From Bacillota bacterium (GTDB taxonomy: Bacteria; Bacillota; Clostridia; Acetivibrionales; DSM-1351): 64,000 nt of DNA. Where the stretch lies: NCBI GenBank assembly GCA_023444055.1, contig JAEZRV010000023.1, positions 62,001-126,000 of the forward strand, in the 5' to 3' direction. Shown here piece after piece: positions 9,408-18,849 of the stretch (position 1 is its first letter; each line of letters begins with the position of its first letter). The notes below the pieces were generated by a model. The model worked only from the letters and a program-made list of their open reading frames with translations. It was not told the DNA's origin and searched no databases. The position numbers and the translations under genes are program-made.

Positions 9408-10403
9408 TTAAAATTGCTTTAACCCCATGGTATTTACAGGCATATCTATAAGTTCCTTAAGCTCGTCATCCAGTTTCATCACTGTCAATGTGGCACCCAT
9501 CATATCCAAAGAAGTAAAATAATTGCCTACATATGAACGATATACTTTAATTCCCTTTTCTGTTAGCAACTTATCAATTTCGTCATATAATACATACAGC
9601 TCCATAACAGGAGTTGCACCTAATCCTGAAACCAACACTGTAACCTCGTCACCAGCTTCAAATGGATAATCCGGCAATACTACATCCACCATGCGCTTCG
9701 CCATTTGCTCTGCTGACTCAAGATTACAAACCTCAATACCTGGTTCACCATGATGTCCAATACCAACCTCCATAGTTCCTTCCTTAATCTCAAAGTTGGG
9801 ATGTCCAACAGCTGGAAGCGTACAAGGAGTCAAACCGATTCCTACACTACGTGTATTATCAATTGCTTTTTGAGCTGCTGCAATAACTTCATCCAGAGTT
9901 GCACCAGTAGCAGCTTTTGCACCTCCAGCCTTCCACATAAATATTTCACCTGCCACACCACGACGTTTTTCTCTCTGATCCCTCGGAGCAGAAGCAACAT
10001 CATCGTTTGCTACAACTGTCTTTACTTCCAGCCCTTCCTTTTTGGCCATTTTAACAGCCATTTTTACATTCATATTGTCACCTGAATAGTTTCCATATAA
10101 ACAGGCTACACCTTTTTTTCCATCTGCTGCACGAAATGCATCCAAAAATGCTGCTGCTGTCGGTGAAGAGCAAATCTCACCCACTGCCACCGCATCAACC
10201 ATATTCTGTCCTACATAGCCGATGAAGGCAGGCTTGTGACCAGAGCCTCCTCCTGTTACAACTCCAACTCTATCGCTTGGAGCACCTACATACTTAACTA
10301 CTCTTGGATTATTTGTCTTTGTTACAATATCACTATGTGTCTTTAAAAAACCTTTAAGCATTTCATCTACAATATTATCTGGATCATTTAAAATACGCTG
10401 CAT
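9408..10403 (-). CDS. dhaK: DhaK-type ketose kinase subunit (substrate-binding)
   Basis: 331 aa with GGAAGGTG 8 bases before the ATG. The conserved GGGSGHKPAF (His56) and GHHGEPGIE (His218, the residue that binds the ketone covalently as a hemiaminal in E. coli DhaK) are at the same numbering as in the E. coli enzyme. In the classical pathway the substrate is dihydroxyacetone. DAK-family kinases are also established for D- and L-erythrulose. The flanking dehydrogenase, RpiB-type isomerase and ribose-type transporter, and the absence of glycerol genes, favour an erythrulose-like C4 ketose (inference). It starts 17 bases after the dehydrogenase gene. Confidence 0.93.
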   Translation of the reverse strand: MQRILNDPDNIVDEMLKGFLKTHSDIVTKTNNPRVVKYVGAPSDRVGVVTGGGSGHKPAFIGYVGQNMVDAVAVGEICSSPTAAAFLDAFRAADGKKGVACLYGNYSGDNMNVKMAVKMAKKEGLEVKTVVANDDVASAPRDQREKRRGVAGEIFMWKAGGAKAATGATLDEVIAAAQKAIDNTRSVGIGLTPCTLPAVGHPNFEIKEGTMEVGIGHHGEPGIEVCNLESAEQMAKRMVDVVLPDYPFEAGDEVTVLVSGLGATPVMELYVLYDEIDKLLTEKGIKVYRSYVGNYFTSLDMMGATLTVMKLDDELKELIDMPVNTMGLKQF

Positions 10404-10420
10404 ATCTTTATCACCTTCCG

Positions 10421-11188
10421 TTATTTAATGGTATATCCACCGTCAATCAACATATTATGGCCAGTAATCATCCCGGCTGCACCACTGCATAAGAATGCTA
10501 TTGTGCCAGCAATTTCATCCGGCTCAGCAAAACGTTCAGAAGGCATTTCCTTCTTGAAGGCTTCACCAACAGGACCATCCCAAGCTTTTTTACCTAAATC
10601 TGTTAGTACTACTGTAGGTGAAACTGCATTTACTCTAATACCATATTTGCCCCACTCATATGCCATTACCTTTGTCATTGCAATAATTCCACCCTTACTT
10701 GCGCAATATGCAACATGCTTATCAAGTGCAATAACGCCTGCCTGTGATGCCATATTTACAATAGAACCGTTCTGTCCTGCATCAATCATATATTTTCCAA
10801 CTGCCTGAGCCATCTTAAATGAGGCTGTCAGGTTTATGCTTATTGTCTTTTCCCACATACTGTCACTTATGGTTTCAGCATTATCTAAAGCTACTATTCC
10901 TGCACAATTTACTAAAATATCAATGCAGCCGAACTTGCCTACTGCTGCATCTATTACAGATTTTCTATAGTCATCTTTTGTAATATCGCCTGGAACTCCT
11001 ATACAATTATCGCCTAGTTCCTTTGCAATTTTATTTACTTCAGGATTAAGGTCAGCCAAAACACAATTAACCCCTTTTGCAGAAAAAAAGCATGCAGTTG
11101 CAAGCCCGATCCCTGCTGCTCCTCCTGTTATAATAGCTGTTTTACCTTGTAAAGAGAAATCTAAATCTGCTCCGCTGTACTTTAACAT
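10421..11188 (-). CDS. Short-chain polyol dehydrogenase (SDR family)
   Basis: 255 aa, start preceded by GGAGTGAGATAAT. It is a classical SDR: TGGAAGIG cofactor loop (21-28), Asp46 at the end of beta2 (LADLN; NAD preference), NCAG (94-97), and catalytic Ser148, Tyr161 and Lys165. The C-terminal segment (GHNMLIDGGYTIK) is usual for sugar-alcohol and galactitol/ribitol-type dehydrogenases. In this operon it would oxidise an imported polyol to the ketose that DhaK-DhaL phosphorylates (inference). It lies 87 bases after the binding-protein gene. Confidence 0.88.
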   Translation of the reverse strand: MLKYSGADLDFSLQGKTAIITGGAAGIGLATACFFSAKGVNCVLADLNPEVNKIAKELGDNCIGVPGDITKDDYRKSVIDAAVGKFGCIDILVNCAGIVALDNAETISDSMWEKTISINLTASFKMAQAVGKYMIDAGQNGSIVNMASQAGVIALDKHVAYCASKGGIIAMTKVMAYEWGKYGIRVNAVSPTVVLTDLGKKAWDGPVGEAFKKEMPSERFAEPDEIAGTIAFLCSGAAGMITGHNMLIDGGYTIK

Positions 11189-11275
11189 ATTATCTCACTC
11201 CATTTTTATTTTGGTTTTTAATGTGATTATCGATTTAAAGAAAGGAATTTTTCTCTGCAATTTATGACTATTCTA

Positions 11276-12268
11276 TTATTGTGCTCTCTGCTTAAACTCT
11301 GCTACGTTATCCTTTGTAACTGGTTCAAAGTCAATCCAGTATTCCTTATCAACAGTATTACCTTTTGCAGCTGAAACTGCAACCTCTAAAGCTTTACTTC
11401 CCTGTCCTGCACCATCTTGGAATATACTTGCAATTAATGTTCCTTTTTCTACTGCATTCAAAGCATCTGTTATACCATCAACACCTATAGTCGGAATATC
11501 CAAGCCCTTTGCTTCTATAGCCTGTCTAGCACCAAGTGCCATTTCATCATTTTCACCGACTACTGCATCTATCTTATCAAAAGCCTGCAACCAGTTTTCC
11601 ATTACTGTCATAGCTTCGGAACGTGACCAGTTTGCTGTTTTTTCAGCAAGAACTTTAATGTCAGGATACTTTGCTAAAATATTATTGATACCTTCACTAC
11701 GTTCAAGTTGTGCAGATTGTCCCAGAGGACCATCAAGTATAACAATGTTGCCTTTTCCGCCGAGTTTATCTGCAATAGCCTGCATTTCCAATTCACCTGC
11801 ATATACATCCTTAGAACCTACATAGCTCACTAGTTTATCACTGTCAACACGTGTATTTACACCTATAACGGGGATGTTTGCAGTTGCTGCCTTATCAACT
11901 GCTACGGCACATGCTTTTGCATCCTGTGGATTTAGAATAATCGCATCAACACCATCAGAAATCATTGTCTCTACCTGACTGATTTGAGTGCTTGGATCAT
12001 AGTTGCCATCATAAATTTTTAGTTCTACGCCCAATTCTTCAGCTTTCTTTTTTGCAGCATTTGAAAGACGAACGGTGAATTCATTTTTAAGACTGTACAA
12101 GGTCATTCCTACAACAATTTTCTTTTCTGCTGGAGCACTACTTGTCACTGCTGTTGAAGAATTAGTTGTTGCAGCATTATCTTTTGTTTCAGAAGAACAA
12201 GCTGCAAGGGAAGTGAGCATTGTTGCTGCCACCAAAGACATTGCCAATAGTTTTTTTAATTTCATCAT
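11276..12268 (-). CDS. Ribose-type ABC transporter sugar-binding lipoprotein
   Basis: 330 aa with AGGAGG 9 bases upstream of the ATG. The signal peptide has a lipobox (LAAC, Cys24), so it is anchored outside the membrane. The mature part is a periplasmic-binding-protein 1/RbsB domain (about 45-325; GMTLYSLKNEF start, DAIILNPQD, VIGVNTRVDS, ENDEMALGA). It delivers the sugar or polyol to the permease and ATPase encoded just upstream. Ligand specificity cannot be read from sequence. Erythritol, threitol, ribose and xylitol binders all belong to this family. Confidence 0.93.
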   Translation of the reverse strand: MMKLKKLLAMSLVAATMLTSLAACSSETKDNAATTNSSTAVTSSAPAEKKIVVGMTLYSLKNEFTVRLSNAAKKKAEELGVELKIYDGNYDPSTQISQVETMISDGVDAIILNPQDAKACAVAVDKAATANIPVIGVNTRVDSDKLVSYVGSKDVYAGELEMQAIADKLGGKGNIVILDGPLGQSAQLERSEGINNILAKYPDIKVLAEKTANWSRSEAMTVMENWLQAFDKIDAVVGENDEMALGARQAIEAKGLDIPTIGVDGITDALNAVEKGTLIASIFQDGAGQGSKALEVAVSAAKGNTVDKEYWIDFEPVTKDNVAEFKQRAQ

Positions 12269-12324
12269 AACGGGATTCCTCCTATAGTTTTTTTGTTTTA
12301 TTTACATAAACCGGGCAAACGGTT

Positions 12325-13290
12325 TTAGTCATTAGAACTGTTCAAGCTGTCCATCATTACAGCTGCAACTATAATTATTCCTTTAATGATTAACTGCCAA
12401 TATGATGAAACTGCCATCATATCCAAACCATTGTTCAAAACGGCTATTATTAGTACACCTATTAGAGTTCCCCACAATCTGCCTTTACCACCGGCAAGAC
12501 TTGTTCCACCCATTACAACTGCCGCAATGGCATCTGTCTCATAGTTTTGTCCAGCCATCGCCAATCCAGAAGAAACACGGGATGTTAGAACTACACCTGC
12601 AAGTCCTGCTAGAACACCTGCAATCATATAAGCTGAACAGGTAATTTTTTTGACATTGATCCCAGATACACGGGCTGCTTTTGCATTCCCACCCACACCA
12701 TAAATATATCTTCCGTATTTAGTCCAATATAAAATGATACTACAGATTAAAAATACAACAGCTAGAATAATAACAGGGATAGGAATAATTCCAACACTTC
12801 CGCCTCCGATTTTCAGAAAGCCTTCACTTAATCCAGGTACAGGCTGGGCATTACTTGCCAGATAGGTAATTCCTCTTGCAACACTCAGCATACCCAAGGT
12901 AGCTACGAAAGCAGGTACTTTTAGCCATGAAACTACCACACCATTAATAGTACCCAGTAGAAGTCCTACTCCCAAGCCAGCAAGAATGGCTACAAACCAT
13001 GGAATTTCTTGATTTTGAGCTACCAAGGCTGTAAAAATACCTGATGCACCTAAAATCGAACCTACAGAAAGATCAATTCCACCAGTTAAAACAACAAACG
13101 TCATACCAAGTGCCAGCAAACCATTTATAGATGCTTGGCGTAATAAGTTAAAAATATTATTAACATCTAAAAATTTTGGCTTTAATATTGAGAAAATCAA
13201 TATTACCACCAACAACCCTATCAAGGTTGCAAACTTTTCAAAGAATTGACCCGTGGTCATTTTTTTATTAGCATTTTGCAACTTTTCCAT
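12325..13290 (-). CDS. Ribose-type ABC transporter permease
   Basis: 321 aa. The ATG at 13290 was chosen because it has GTGGGG upstream and avoids overlap with the ATPase gene, whose stop is at 13307-13309. About eight to ten hydrophobic segments are present. The RbsC/AraH hallmark LTGGIDLSVGS is visible, with GINGLLALGMTFVVL before it, and the coupling stretch ARVSGINV sits in the C-terminal half. It forms the membrane channel with the neighbouring ATPase and binding protein. The operon order is ATPase, permease, binding protein. Confidence 0.93.
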   Translation of the reverse strand: MEKLQNANKKMTTGQFFEKFATLIGLLVVILIFSILKPKFLDVNNIFNLLRQASINGLLALGMTFVVLTGGIDLSVGSILGASGIFTALVAQNQEIPWFVAILAGLGVGLLLGTINGVVVSWLKVPAFVATLGMLSVARGITYLASNAQPVPGLSEGFLKIGGGSVGIIPIPVIILAVVFLICSIILYWTKYGRYIYGVGGNAKAARVSGINVKKITCSAYMIAGVLAGLAGVVLTSRVSSGLAMAGQNYETDAIAAVVMGGTSLAGGKGRLWGTLIGVLIIAVLNNGLDMMAVSSYWQLIIKGIIIVAAVMMDSLNSSND

Positions 13291-13306
13291 TATATATACC
13301 CCACTA

Positions 13307-14791
13307 TCACATTTTTGATACTGCAAGTCTCATTATGTTTTCCTGAACAAACTCTTCTCTTTCTAATTCTCCGGCTAGCTTACGATTACTAAAAACAACT
13401 ATTCTGTCTGCCATGCCCATTACCTCTGGCATTTCTGACGAAATCATTATAATTGAATTTCCCTTGGCAACATATTCACACATCAGCTTATAAATTTCAG
13501 CTTTTGCCCCTACATCTATACCTCGTGTCGGTTCATCTAAAATAAGTAATTTTGGATTTTTAATCAGCCATTTTGCCAGAACAACCTTTTGCTGATTTCC
13601 ACCTGACAAAGAGCCTACTAGCTGTTTTTTACCCTGCGTTTTAATACGAAGCGAAGATATTTGATTCTGTATAGCTTTATCTTCAGATGTCTGATCAATT
13701 AGTAATCTCTTATCAAAATCGTCCATAGAAGCAAATGTAATGTTGTGAGCTACACTCATGAATGGTACAATGCCTTCACCTTTTCTATCCTCTGTAACGT
13801 ATGCTATACCATGCTTTATGGCTTCCTTAGGCTTTTTTAGCTTAAGCGGCTTCCCTTCAAAGATAATATCTCCCTCATCTGCAGGTGTAAGTCCAAAAAG
13901 AGCCTGCATTGTTTCTGTACGTCCAGCACCAACCAGTCCTGCAACACCTAGGATTTCACCTCTTCTTACATCCAGATTTATATTATAAAATCTGTGTTTA
14001 AGTGTAAGATTTTTGATTTCTAATATTTTTTCTCCAATAGGAACATGCACCTTTGGGTAAATTTCATTGAGCTCTCTGCCTACCATATTCTTAATTAATA
14101 TATCGTTATTGATATCTTTTGCAGGCCATGAATTTACATATCCACCATCTCTAAGAACAGTAATATAATCTGAAATACGAAATACTTCATCCATTTTGTG
14201 TGAAATGTATATTATTCCTTTTCCAGCTTTTCTAAGGTTATTGATTATTAAAAATAAATTACTTACTTCCTTATCAGTAATTGCTGATGTTGGTTCATCC
14301 ATAATAATAATCTCAGCATTATACGATATTGCTTTTGCTATCTCTACCAGCTGCTGGTCAGCAACCTTTAAGTTTTGAAGCTTTTCCCGCGGATTTATAT
14401 CAATATGGAGCCTTTCCAACAACTCTCCAGTTTGCTTATATAATTGCTTATAATCAACAAATACGCCTTTACCAGGTTCACGCCCAAAATAGATATTTTC
14501 CGCTACCGTCATTTCTGGAATAGGAGAAAGCTCTTGATGAATCATAGCAACACCTAAATTTTGAGAATCTGACGGAGAATTCATTGCTACTATTTTCCCA
14601 TTGATTCTAATACTACCGCTGTCACATTTAATTACACCAGCCAGAATCTTCATGAGTGTAGATTTACCTGCCCCATTTTCACCCATAAGAGCATGAACAG
14701 TACCCTGTTTCAGGCTAAAATGAACACCATGTAATACATTAACACCATTAAAACTCTTGACGATGTCCTTCATTTCCAGTAAACTCAACAA
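13307..14791 (-). CDS. Ribose-type ABC transporter ATPase (two nucleotide-binding domains)
   Basis: About 494 aa. No ATG fits the ribosome site. GAGAGGTG is followed 4 or 7 bases later by two TTG codons (14791, 14788) in frame, giving LLSLLEMKDIVKSF, so a TTG start is likely. The N-terminal domain has Walker A GENGAGKSTLMKIL and Walker B IIIMDEPTSA. The C-terminal domain has the degenerate Walker A GLVGAGRTE typical of RbsA/MglA, signature LSGGNQQKV and Walker B LLILDEPTRG. It is the first gene of the transporter-catabolic operon, with an upstream TATAAT-like -10. Confidence 0.92.
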   Translation of the reverse strand: MLSLLEMKDIVKSFNGVNVLHGVHFSLKQGTVHALMGENGAGKSTLMKILAGVIKCDSGSIRINGKIVAMNSPSDSQNLGVAMIHQELSPIPEMTVAENIYFGREPGKGVFVDYKQLYKQTGELLERLHIDINPREKLQNLKVADQQLVEIAKAISYNAEIIIMDEPTSAITDKEVSNLFLIINNLRKAGKGIIYISHKMDEVFRISDYITVLRDGGYVNSWPAKDINNDILIKNMVGRELNEIYPKVHVPIGEKILEIKNLTLKHRFYNINLDVRRGEILGVAGLVGAGRTETMQALFGLTPADEGDIIFEGKPLKLKKPKEAIKHGIAYVTEDRKGEGIVPFMSVAHNITFASMDDFDKRLLIDQTSEDKAIQNQISSLRIKTQGKKQLVGSLSGGNQQKVVLAKWLIKNPKLLILDEPTRGIDVGAKAEIYKLMCEYVAKGNSIIMISSEMPEVMGMADRIVVFSNRKLAGELEREEFVQENIMRLAVSKM

Positions 14792-14836
14792 ATTACACCT
14801 CTCTTCCCCGACACAATATTTCTTGCTAGCACTCAC

Positions 14837-14940
14837 ATGTTTTATATCAAATTTATTTCACCTTTTAGTTGGTGATTTCATTATACAAGTACAATGCTAA
14901 TTTTAGAGGTTAAGTATTTTAATATTAAGTTCATTTTTTT
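14837..14940 (-). promoter_or_regulatory. Probable activated promoter of the transporter/Dha operon
   Basis: A TATAAT -10 reads on the minus strand at 14880-14885 but no recognisable -35 lies 16-18 bases upstream. This is the pattern expected for a promoter that needs an activator such as the neighbouring AraC-type regulator. A short inverted repeat (TTTCACC...GGTGA) lies between the -10 and the gene. No experimentally known operator is matched. Confidence 0.45.
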
Positions 14941-14993
14941 ATGATGGAAAAAAGCACAAAAAATATACATGAGTTCATTATCACTCATGTATT
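14941..14993 (-). terminator. Terminator of the YesMN-type two-component operon
   Basis: ATACATGAGT (14965-14974) pairs with ACTCATGTAT (14983-14992). On the minus strand ATTTTTT follows. It separates the two-component genes from the transporter operon. The rest of the gap up to 15167 shows nothing I recognise. Confidence 0.8.
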
Positions 14994-15167
14994 TATTTAA
15001 TTTTCTGTTCTCGAAGCTGTAATAGATACTAGTTGCAAATCTATCATATGAACACTTATCATGCGCATCAGAGTCATTTTATACTTGTACAGTTTCTGAA
15101 TTGGATTTTCCCATCGTATAATATCCAGCTTTGCTTAGACTAACTCAACTGCAAAAGCATGAAATAT

Positions 15168-16745
15168 TTAATTCAGAGCTTCTTGCCTATAAGATGCAGG
15201 ACTTATTCCGAAGGTGTTTTTAAAAACAACAGAAAAATATTTAGGATTTAAATAACCACATAACTTGCTCACTTCACCAATTGGAATACTTGTGTCTGAA
15301 AGCATTTGCTTTGCCATATTCATTCGGATACTGGTTACATATTCATTAAAGCCCATGCCTGTGCCTTTTTTAAATAATGCACTCATGTAAGTAGGAGTGC
15401 GTTCAAATTTTTCTGCTACAATATTTAAATTAATATCACTAGCAGCATTGTCTTTAACATACTGTAGAACGTTCACTATTAGTTTTTTATTAGGTACATC
15501 AATCTTGGACTCACATGCCAATTCATTTACCTGATTCAAATATCGGATAATTTCTTGCTTTAGCTGCAAAAAACTCCAAATTTCAGAAAACAGAGGAGGC
15601 TTTATAAGACTTTCTGTCTTTATACTATTGTACTTTAAAAGCTCGTGGTCAATAGTTTTTATTAAAAGTGAATAACTCTGCTCAATTACTATAAGTGATT
15701 GCATTGATGGTGTAAAATTTATTTGTTTTTCAAAAATATTTATTATTTCTGCAATTTTTATATCCTCAAGTGTTTGAATAATTTTGTTAAATTTCTCTGG
15801 CTCGTACTTCGTACTAACTGGTATTTCACTAAATGTCTGTACACCTTTACTTATATCATATAGTTTAAATTTTGTAGCTTCATATGCTCTCTCAAAAGTT
15901 TTATTCAGAAGTGTAGGTCCAAAAACCACGTCACCAATACCAGCGAACACATTAATGTTTAAGTATTTGCGGATCAGACTACAAATCTTGTTTAGTATCT
16001 GCTTAGCCGAAAGGAGTATTGTTTCTCGTTTTAATCCCTCAAATATAGCCACTATTCTTCCAGAATCATATTGTACTGTAGTAATAAAGTCAGCACCTAT
16101 ATCTTGGGTAAGTACTTCGTCTGCAATATTCTTTATTGCAAAGTCAATATACTCCTTATTTTCCTCGTTCACTTGATATTGCAGCATTGCACAAAGCATA
16201 AGCTTATTATTAAAGCATATTCCTAAATCGCATAGCTCTTCAATAGTTTTTTTTGCCTCATCAACATCAGAGCAATTGAGCAAATGCTTCAGCAGCTTTT
16301 GCTTTACATTTTCTGTAACTTTTTTATTTTCACCCTCACGGACAAGCTTCTCATCTATTCGCTGTTTTTCACTCATCAGAGTTTTTATATAACCCTTTAC
16401 CGTAGTGACAAACTCCTGTTTATTTATTGGCTTCAGCACATACTCTTTAACACCTAATTTAATTGCACTTTTTGCATATTCAAAGTCTGTATAGCCAGAT
16501 AATATAATTATAATAGGTGCATGTCCAGCTTCTGTAACATTTTTAATAAAATTTAGTCCATCACATAAAGGCATTCTGATATCGCTAATGACTAACTGAG
16601 GGTTATGTTCATTGCAAAGTTTAAGTGCTTCTATACCATTTTCCGCCTCCAAAAAGCATATTTCTGAGTCCAGTTCCCTTTTTAGTATTGAAACTATACC
16701 CTTACGAATAATATCCTCATCATCTGCTACAAGTATTTTTAACAT
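15168..16745 (-). CDS. YesN-type response regulator with AraC DNA-binding domain
   Basis: 525 aa. The ATG at 16745 has AAGGAG 6 bases upstream; an earlier ATG in frame at 16769 lacks one. The receiver domain (1-125) carries the acidic pair in VADDED and the phospho-acceptor Asp55 (ISDIRMP). A long middle region (about 130-415) is followed by two AraC helix-turn-helix motifs (about 425-525; NIVAEKFERTPTYMSALFKK, VSKLCGYLNPKYFSVVFK). It should activate the adjacent ABC transporter/Dha operon when phosphorylated by the kinase encoded 28 bases upstream. The target is inferred from position. Confidence 0.92.
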   Translation of the reverse strand: MLKILVADDEDIIRKGIVSILKRELDSEICFLEAENGIEALKLCNEHNPQLVISDIRMPLCDGLNFIKNVTEAGHAPIIIILSGYTDFEYAKSAIKLGVKEYVLKPINKQEFVTTVKGYIKTLMSEKQRIDEKLVREGENKKVTENVKQKLLKHLLNCSDVDEAKKTIEELCDLGICFNNKLMLCAMLQYQVNEENKEYIDFAIKNIADEVLTQDIGADFITTVQYDSGRIVAIFEGLKRETILLSAKQILNKICSLIRKYLNINVFAGIGDVVFGPTLLNKTFERAYEATKFKLYDISKGVQTFSEIPVSTKYEPEKFNKIIQTLEDIKIAEIINIFEKQINFTPSMQSLIVIEQSYSLLIKTIDHELLKYNSIKTESLIKPPLFSEIWSFLQLKQEIIRYLNQVNELACESKIDVPNKKLIVNVLQYVKDNAASDINLNIVAEKFERTPTYMSALFKKGTGMGFNEYVTSIRMNMAKQMLSDTSIPIGEVSKLCGYLNPKYFSVVFKNTFGISPASYRQEALN

Positions 16746-16773
16746 AGCTTTCTCCTTTGCTTTACTCATCCTC

Positions 16774-18567
16774 TTAAATAACTATTGTAACGGTAATTTT
16801 TGTTTCTACACCATACCTGCTTTCAATGCTCAAGCCGCTTCCAACAGGACAAATCATTTCTATACGTTGCTTAACATTTACCACACCAATAGAGCTCTTA
16901 GACTTTTTTGTATCAGAAATAGGCTCATTTTTGCTAATACAACTTCTAATTTGTTCAAGACGTTCTTGGTCTATACCTTTGCCATTGTCATTAACACAAA
17001 TAATTAGCTTATTTTCGATTTTAATAACATTAACTGATATTATCCAAGGCGGAATAGAATCCTTAAAACCATGTGTAAAACAATTTTCAACCAATGGCTG
17101 AAGAATGAACTTAGGAACCATAATGTTTTCTAAACCATCAGGGCATTCTATATTATAGACCAGTCTATTGTTAAAACGCATTCTCATAATTTCTATATAT
17201 TGATTGACATTATTGATCTCCTCAGCAAGCATTACTTTTTTGCTTTCCCAATGCAAGCTATAGCGCATCAAATCTCCTAAATTTGCAAGACCGTTTGCCA
17301 CTTTGTAATATTCATCAATTTCGCACTGCATTCTCATATTTTCCAAGGTGTTGTATAAAAAGTGTGGATTTATTTGTGCCTGAAGAGCATGTAGTTCTGC
17401 TTCCTTTTGAGATTTCTCTTTCTCAATCATTGAAGCTAAAAGACTTTGAAGTTTTTCAGCCATATGGTTAAAGCTTTCTGAGATTCTGAAAATTTCGTTA
17501 AAGCCGCCTACCTTTATACGTACATCAAATCTTCCTGCTTCTATATGTGATATCATTCTGTCCATTTCGCGTAGCTTTCTGAAAAAGATACGAGCTGCCA
17601 CATTGGTAAATAATATTATTATCGCAATGCTAAAAATAGCAAGTAAAAGCAAAAGCTTATCGACATTTGAAGTAGAGGCAAGTATCTTCTGCTTGTCCAT
17701 AGCAGCGACCCTCATTAACCCTGTATTGTTATCCTTATCATATGCAATCAAATAGTGAGCTTTTTCAATACTTATTTCAGTAGTTCCCGAATTACCTATG
17801 AAAGTAACATCAAATAATAAATTATTATCATCAGTAGTAAACACCATCTTGCCATTACGGTCAAAAATAAAGTATTTTACTTCCGATGCCTCATTCAGAA
17901 GTTCGTTGGCATTTACAAGCTTACTAAGGGTCATGTCTATCTCTATAATTCCGATACAATCCTTTGTCCTTGTGTCGGTGATTTTCCGATAGATTGGAAG
18001 CACTAATTCTTCCTGTTTTTCAAGCTCTTCATAATCAACAAGATTCCCTAATGTCGTATCATAACTACGAACATTTCCATATATATGTTGATTATTATTC
18101 AGCATTATCTCCGCATAATAGTCACGATCATATAATCTATCCATGTGATATGACCAGTCTACATATTCATCAATCTGATTATTTTTTGAGTATATTACCA
18201 AACGGCTAAATTTATTAGTATTAACATGATGTATATTAAGAAGTTCACCCTGTGCGCTGTAAACATAGTGATTCTTTTCATGTGTACTCAGCTTATTTTC
18301 AGGATTTAAATAATATTGAAATTCCTGACTAAAAACAAGTTGATTAAGTACACTATTCATGATACTAATGTTTGCATCCATATTGGTGTCCATTTTCTTC
18401 AGATTCTCATAAACCTTTTTGCTGCCTTCTTCCAAAAGGTTTTTCTGCAGAATTTCAACATAAGAGGAGGTTATAACTATAGCCGGAATAATCATTATCA
18501 GTGAGAATACAATCGTAACCTGCCATACCAATCCAAGTCTTGTAAACTTTTGTAACAAACTTTTCAT
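16774..18567 (-). CDS. YesM-type sensor histidine kinase
   Basis: 597 aa, start preceded by AGGATGAG. Membrane segment about 15-38, an extracytoplasmic sensor domain of about 250 residues, a second membrane segment (about 300-322), HAMP (about 322-375), the His_kinase segment QAQINPHFLYNTLENM with the phospho-acceptor His, and an HATPase domain (NDNGKGI, VNVKQRI). Kinases of this LytS/YesM class commonly sense extracellular sugars or binding proteins in Firmicutes and pair with AraC-type regulators. It is transcribed from a good consensus promoter. Confidence 0.93.
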   Translation of the reverse strand: MKSLLQKFTRLGLVWQVTIVFSLIMIIPAIVITSSYVEILQKNLLEEGSKKVYENLKKMDTNMDANISIMNSVLNQLVFSQEFQYYLNPENKLSTHEKNHYVYSAQGELLNIHHVNTNKFSRLVIYSKNNQIDEYVDWSYHMDRLYDRDYYAEIMLNNNQHIYGNVRSYDTTLGNLVDYEELEKQEELVLPIYRKITDTRTKDCIGIIEIDMTLSKLVNANELLNEASEVKYFIFDRNGKMVFTTDDNNLLFDVTFIGNSGTTEISIEKAHYLIAYDKDNNTGLMRVAAMDKQKILASTSNVDKLLLLLAIFSIAIIILFTNVAARIFFRKLREMDRMISHIEAGRFDVRIKVGGFNEIFRISESFNHMAEKLQSLLASMIEKEKSQKEAELHALQAQINPHFLYNTLENMRMQCEIDEYYKVANGLANLGDLMRYSLHWESKKVMLAEEINNVNQYIEIMRMRFNNRLVYNIECPDGLENIMVPKFILQPLVENCFTHGFKDSIPPWIISVNVIKIENKLIICVNDNGKGIDQERLEQIRSCISKNEPISDTKKSKSSIGVVNVKQRIEMICPVGSGLSIESRYGVETKITVTIVI

Positions 18568-18599
18568 TTAAACTCATCCTAATCCGTTTTATTGCTATT

Positions 18600-18628
18600 A
18601 TTGTAGATATACTTTCGACAAATGTCAA
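18600..18628 (-). promoter_or_regulatory. Sigma-A-type promoter of the YesMN operon
   Basis: TTGACA (minus strand, 18628-18623), a 17-base spacer and TACAAT (18605-18600). The start codon is 33 bases beyond the -10, leaving a short leader. Confidence 0.75.
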
Positions 18629-18804
18629 CAATATTTTTATGCCTCAATTTTAGCTTTTATATAAATTTTGCACTAAAATTCTAGCGTTCATACTATTCTT
18701 ATCTTTTATGTTGTAAAGAGATTACATTTCAATCTCAGATGAATCTTTTTTTCCTTCATCTTTACCTATCTCAAGCCTTTATTGTAGTTTCAATAACAAG
18801 CTGA

Positions 18805-18838
18805 TACAAAAAGGGCACTAACCTTTTTAGTCAGTGCC
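18805..18838 (-). terminator. Terminator after the activase fusion gene
   Basis: GGCACTAAC (18814-18822) pairs with GTCAGTGCC (18830-18838) with one wobble or mismatch. On the minus strand the hairpin is followed by CTTTTTG. It starts 12 bases after the stop. Confidence 0.85.
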
Positions 18839-18849
18839 ACAATTCATTC

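Noticed and set aside
8047..10403. Glycerol/dihydroxyacetone PTS (DhaKLM) operon
   Set aside because: No DhaM, EI/HPr-like domain, glycerol dehydrogenase or glycerol facilitator is present; an ABC transporter and an isomerase are there instead.
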